This document shows, in pieces, positions 33,367-36,201 of a stretch of 36,201 nt of DNA. The translations under genes and the position numbers were made by a program. The notes under the pieces were generated by a model. It saw only the letters and a list, made by a program, of their open reading frames with translations, ran no database searches and had not been told where the DNA came from. The stretch comes from JAYVYM01 sp046593925. Lineage in GTDB: Bacteria; Actinomycetota; Actinomycetes; Mycobacteriales; SCTD01. The stretch spans positions 1 to 36,201 of the forward strand of contig JBKJQN010000091.1 in assembly GCA_046593925.1 (NCBI GenBank), given 5' to 3'. How positions within the stretch are numbered: the stretch's first letter is position 1; each line of letters starts with the position of its first letter.

Positions 33367-33974
33367 TCGTCGTAGGACGGGGCCTCGACGCCCACGGTCG
33401 TGTCGTCACCGTGCCCGGTGTGCACGACGGTCTCCGGAGGCATCGTGAACAGCCGGGTGCGGATCGAGTCCAGGATGGTCCCGTAGTCGCTGTAGGAGCG
33501 CCCGGTCGCGCCCGGGCCACCCGAGAACAGGGTGTCACCGCTGAACACGGTGCCGAGGTCGGGCACCGAGAAGCAGACCGCACCGGGGGCGTGGCCCGGG
33601 GTGTGCAGCACGTGCACCTTGACACCGGCGACCTCCAGCACCATGCCATCGCGCAGCGCGCCGTCCGGCTCACGACGCGAGTGCGTGAGGTCCCAGAGCA
33701 CCCGGTCGTCGGGGTGCAGCAGGATCTCGGTCGACAGCTGCTCGGCCAGCTCGGGCGCGCACCGTACGTGGTCGTCGTGGGCATGCGTACAGGCGATCGC
33801 GACGACGGTCCGGTCGCCGACAGCGGCCGCGATGGCGGCCGCGTCGTGCGGGGCGTCGAAGACGATCACCTCGTCGTCGTCGCCGGGCAGCCAGACGTTG
33901 TTGTCGACGTCGAAGGTCTGCCCGTCCAGGCTGAACGTGCCGCTGGTCACCAGGTGCTCGACCCGCGCAGTCAC
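33345..33974 (-). CDS. Metallo-beta-lactamase-fold hydrolase next to mscR
   Basis: Protein of 209 aa with the full MBL metal motif: THAHDDH, HTPGHAPGAV, FSGDTLFSGG and the final HTGHGDD. This is the glyoxalase-II-like set, binding two metals. In mycobacteria the same gene follows mscR (Rv2259-Rv2260 order), and it has been proposed to hydrolyse the S-formylmycothiol or a related thioester made by MscR; that step is inferred. The GTG at 33974 overlaps the mscR stop by 4 bp (GTGA), so translation is coupled. Confidence 0.88.
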   Translation of the reverse strand: MTARVEHLVTSGTFSLDGQTFDVDNNVWLPGDDDEVIVFDAPHDAAAIAAAVGDRTVVAIACTHAHDDHVRCAPELAEQLSTEILLHPDDRVLWDLTHSRREPDGALRDGMVLEVAGVKVHVLHTPGHAPGAVCFSVPDLGTVFSGDTLFSGGPGATGRSYSDYGTILDSIRTRLFTMPPETVVHTGHGDDTTVGVEAPSYDEWVRRGS

Positions 33975-35083
33975 CGCGCTGCCCCTCCCTCGCGCGCTTC
34001 CAGCACGACCACGGACCGCAGGACCTCGCCGCGCTCCATCTTGTGGAACGCCTCCTCGACCGCATCCAGGCCGATCCGCTCGCTGACGAACTTGTCCAGC
34101 GGGAAGCGCCCCTGCTGCCACAGGTCGACCAGCAGCGGGAAGTCGCGCTCGGGCAGGCAGTCGCCGTACCAGCTGCTCTTGACCTGGCCGCCGTGGCCGA
34201 AGACCTCGATCAGCGGGAGCTCCAGGACCATCGTCGGACTCGGTACGCCGACCAGCACGGCGGTGCCGGCGAGGTCGCGGGCGTCGAAGGCCTGCCGGAA
34301 GGTCTCCGGGCGACCGACCGCGTCGATGACGACGTCCGGGCCGAAGCCGCCGGTCAGCGCGCGGAGCGCCTCGACGACGTCGCCGCTGCCGGCATTGACC
34401 GTGTGGGTGGCCCCGAAGTCCGTGGCCCACGCGAGCTTCCGGTCGTCCAGGTCGACGGCGATGACCTGCCGGGCGCCGGCGTACACGGCGCCGGCGATCG
34501 CCGCGTCACCGACCCCGCCGCAGCCGAGCACCGCGACCGTGTCGCCCTGCCGGACCGGCGCGGTGTTGACCGCCGCACCCCAGCCGGCCATCACTCCACA
34601 GCCCAGCAGGCCGGCGGCGGCGGGGTCGGCGGCCGGGTCGACCTTGGTGCACTGACCGCCGGCGACCAGCGTCTTCTCGATGAAGGCGCCGATGCCCAGG
34701 GCCGGGCTGAGCGCGGTGCCGTCGGCCAGCGTCATCGGCTGCGTCGCGTTGCGGGTGTCGAAGCAGTACCAGGGGCGCCCGCGCCGGCAGGCCCGGCACT
34801 CGCCGCAGACCGCCCGCCAGTTCAGCACGACGAAATCGCCGGCCTGTACGTGCGTGACGCCCTCGCCGACGGACTCCACCACGCCCGCAGCCTCGTGCCC
34901 GAGCAGGAACGGGAAATCGTCGTTGATGCCGCCCTCGCGGTAGTGCAGGTCGGTGTGGCACACCCCGCAGGCCTGCACCTGCACCAGCGCCTCACCGGGC
35001 CCGGGATCGGGGACGAGCACCGTCTCGACCGTGACCGGGGCACCCTTGCCCCTGGCGATCACACCGCGGACCTCGTGCATCAT
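33971..35083 (-). CDS. mscR: S-(hydroxymethyl)mycothiol dehydrogenase
   Basis: Protein of 370 aa, a zinc alcohol dehydrogenase that matches MscR/AdhE2 (EC 1.1.1.306) along its length. Key blocks are VVPDPGPGEA-like LVPDPGPGEALVQVQACGV with the catalytic-zinc Cys in CGVCHTDLHYREGG, GHEAAGVVESVG, the structural zinc Cys cluster CGECRACRRGRPWYC, LGCGVMAGWGAAVNT, GCGGVGDAAIAGAV and KSSWYGDCLPERDFP. It oxidises the formaldehyde adduct of mycothiol, and may also reduce S-nitrosomycothiol. AGGAGGT precedes two adjacent ATG codons (35083 and 35080); 35083 gives the length seen in mycobacteria, while 35080 has better spacing. Confidence 0.94.
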   Translation of the reverse strand: MMHEVRGVIARGKGAPVTVETVLVPDPGPGEALVQVQACGVCHTDLHYREGGINDDFPFLLGHEAAGVVESVGEGVTHVQAGDFVVLNWRAVCGECRACRRGRPWYCFDTRNATQPMTLADGTALSPALGIGAFIEKTLVAGGQCTKVDPAADPAAAGLLGCGVMAGWGAAVNTAPVRQGDTVAVLGCGGVGDAAIAGAVYAGARQVIAVDLDDRKLAWATDFGATHTVNAGSGDVVEALRALTGGFGPDVVIDAVGRPETFRQAFDARDLAGTAVLVGVPSPTMVLELPLIEVFGHGGQVKSSWYGDCLPERDFPLLVDLWQQGRFPLDKFVSERIGLDAVEEAFHKMERGEVLRSVVVLEAREGGAAR

Positions 35084-35181
35084 GCGTACCTCCTGGCTCG
35101 GCCCGCCGGGTCAGAGGGCGGGGGTCCGACCCTAGGCCCGGGGGTATGGCCACTCTCAACCACCCAACTCTGGAGACAGCT

Positions 35182-36033
35182 GTGCAGCAGCGACGACTGG
35201 CCGACCTGACCGTGAGCGCGATCGGTCTGGGGGCGATGCCGCTGTCGGTGCAGGACCGGCCCGATGAGGCGCAGGCCATGCGTACGGTCCACGCCGCGCT
35301 CGATGCCGGCGTCACCCTCATCGACACCGCCGACGCCTACAGCCTGGGCCACGACGACGTCGGCCACAACGAGCGTCTTGTCGCCAGGGCGCTCGCGACC
35401 TGGGGCGGCGACGCCGCTGCGGTGCTGGTCGCGACAAAGGGCGGCCACACCCGTCCACCGGACGGCTCGTGGGCGCTGGACGGCAGCCCGGAGCACCTGC
35501 GCGCGGCCTGCGAGGCGTCGCTGCGGGCCCTCGGTGTCGAGGCGATCGGGCTGTACCAGTACCACAGGCCGGATCCGCGGGTGCCGTACGCCGAGTCGAT
35601 CGGTGCCCTCGAGGAGCTCCGCCAGGAGGGAAAGGTGCGCCTGGTGGGCATCAGCAACGCCGACGTCGACCAGATCGAGCTGACGCTCGCGACGACGCAG
35701 CTGGCCGCCGTGCAGAACGAGTACTCGCCGGCCTTCCGGTCCTCCCAGCCCGAGCTGGAGCTGTGCGCGCGGCACGGCATCGCCTTCCTGCCGTGGTCCC
35801 CGCTGGGCGGCGCCGGCCGCGCCGCCGGGCTCGGCCGCGAGCACGCAGCCTTCGCGGCGGTCGCTGCCGAGCGAGCCGTCTCACCCCAGCAGGTCGCGCT
35901 GGCGTGGGAGCTCGCCCAGGACGACGTCGTCATCCCGATCCCGGGCGCCCGCCGGCCGGCATCGATCCTGGACTCGGTGGCGGCGTGCGAGCTGGAGCTG
36001 ACGGCGGACGAGCTGGCCCGGCTCGCGGCCTAG
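35182..36033 (+). CDS. Aldo/keto reductase
   Basis: Protein of 283 aa of the AKR superfamily, an (alpha/beta)8 barrel using NADPH. The tetrad is visible: Asp in LIDTADAYSLG and Tyr of the same block, Lys in VLVATKGG, and His in YQYHRPDP. GISNADVDQIE, EYSPAFR and PWSPLGG are typical. GTG 35182 is chosen because a GGAGA site lies 5 bp upstream and the family usually starts right before RRL-x5-VSAIGLGAM; ATG 35146 is possible and would add 12 residues. It is divergent from mscR. The stop overlaps the convergent gene at a shared CTAG. Confidence 0.88.
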   Translation: MQQRRLADLTVSAIGLGAMPLSVQDRPDEAQAMRTVHAALDAGVTLIDTADAYSLGHDDVGHNERLVARALATWGGDAAAVLVATKGGHTRPPDGSWALDGSPEHLRAACEASLRALGVEAIGLYQYHRPDPRVPYAESIGALEELRQEGKVRLVGISNADVDQIELTLATTQLAAVQNEYSPAFRSSQPELELCARHGIAFLPWSPLGGAGRAAGLGREHAAFAAVAAERAVSPQQVALAWELAQDDVVIPIPGARRPASILDSVAACELELTADELARLAA

Positions 36034-36201
36034 CGGTCGCCCTCGGACAGCACCCCGCGTACAAGCTGCGGGTAGCGGCTGATGCAGGCCTCCAGGGCCG
36101 CCTCCTGGGGAGGGGTGCTGCCGCCGATCAGGAAGCGCACCGGGAAGCGGAACTGCTTGTCGGCGGCGCCCTGGTCGGCGACCACCGAGATGCCGGCCAG
36201 C
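36030..36201 (-). CDS. C-terminal part of an unknown protein (5' end outside window)
   Basis: The - strand is open from the right edge to TAG at 36030, giving 56 residues including ISVVADQGAADKQFRF, VRFLIGGSTPPQEAAL and CISRYPQLVRGVLSEG. Codon use is typical for the window. I do not recognise a family. Its stop and the aldo/keto reductase stop share the palindrome CTAG at 36030-36033. Confidence 0.6.
   Translation of the reverse strand, partial: LAGISVVADQGAADKQFRFPVRFLIGGSTPPQEAALEACISRYPQLVRGVLSEGDR

Overview
The window is 36.2 kb of very GC-rich DNA (roughly 70-75 % by eye) with densely packed genes, many GTG starts and short or overlapping gene junctions. It looks like a chromosome segment of a mycothiol-producing actinomycete. 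The evidence is an S-(hydroxymethyl)mycothiol dehydrogenase (mscR) followed by a metallo-beta-lactamase-fold gene, a DUF3097 protein beside a DEAD/DEAH helicase, an actinobacterial-type ferrochelatase with a Cys-rich tail, and an NnaR-type uroporphyrinogen-III synthase with GlnR-like boxes upstream. I do not assign a genus. No tRNA, rRNA, CRISPR array, phage gene or intact transposase was seen.

Layout, left half. 1-3.7 kb: the end of a UvrA paralogue, a superfamily-2 helicase and DUF3097. 3.8-7.6 kb: a + strand run of an unknown protein, an amylosucrase (GH13) and an amidohydrolase, ending at a candidate hairpin terminator. 7.8-9.4 kb: an NTF2-like protein and an exported trypsin-like protease with an NTF2-like tail, in DNA of visibly lower GC. 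9.5-16.2 kb: an AlkA glycosylase, a 7TM-PAS-SpoIIE phosphatase whose reading frame runs 253 bp into a convergent GH13 alpha-glucosidase, an unknown protein, ferrochelatase and an S51-like peptidase. 16.3-18.9 kb: small metabolic genes and a degraded open frame. 18.9-19.5 kb: a non-coding stretch with hairpins and one copy of a dispersed repeat.

Layout, right half. 19.5-25.0 kb: an ATP-grasp ligase, an extended SDR, a flavin monooxygenase, two divergent transglutaminase-like proteins and a single-domain AsnC/Lrp ligand-binding protein. 25.1-29.6 kb: a copper block with copC-copD on one strand and, divergently, a multicopper oxidase, a cupredoxin, a lipoprotein and a second cupredoxin. A GC-rich CsoR-like palindrome lies between the two arms. 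The multicopper oxidase is broken by a perfect 31-bp tandem duplication, and removing one copy restores the frame. 29.7-32.5 kb: what looks like a decayed nitrate-assimilation locus. It holds moeA, only the N-terminal Fe-S piece of a molybdopterin nitrate reductase, two facing GlnR-like boxes, and an NnaR-like regulator whose DNA-binding domain is cut off by a stop codon and a frameshift. 32.5-32.8 kb: the second repeat copy. 32.8-36.2 kb: a mycothiol/formaldehyde operon (mscR, MBL hydrolase, nitroreductase), an aldo/keto reductase and the end of an unknown gene.

The strongest points for a second look are the duplication-broken oxidase in an otherwise intact copper block, the coordinated decay of the nitrate locus with its operators still in place, the diverged 70-bp repeat next to both decayed loci, and the long antisense overlap at the SpoIIE phosphatase.
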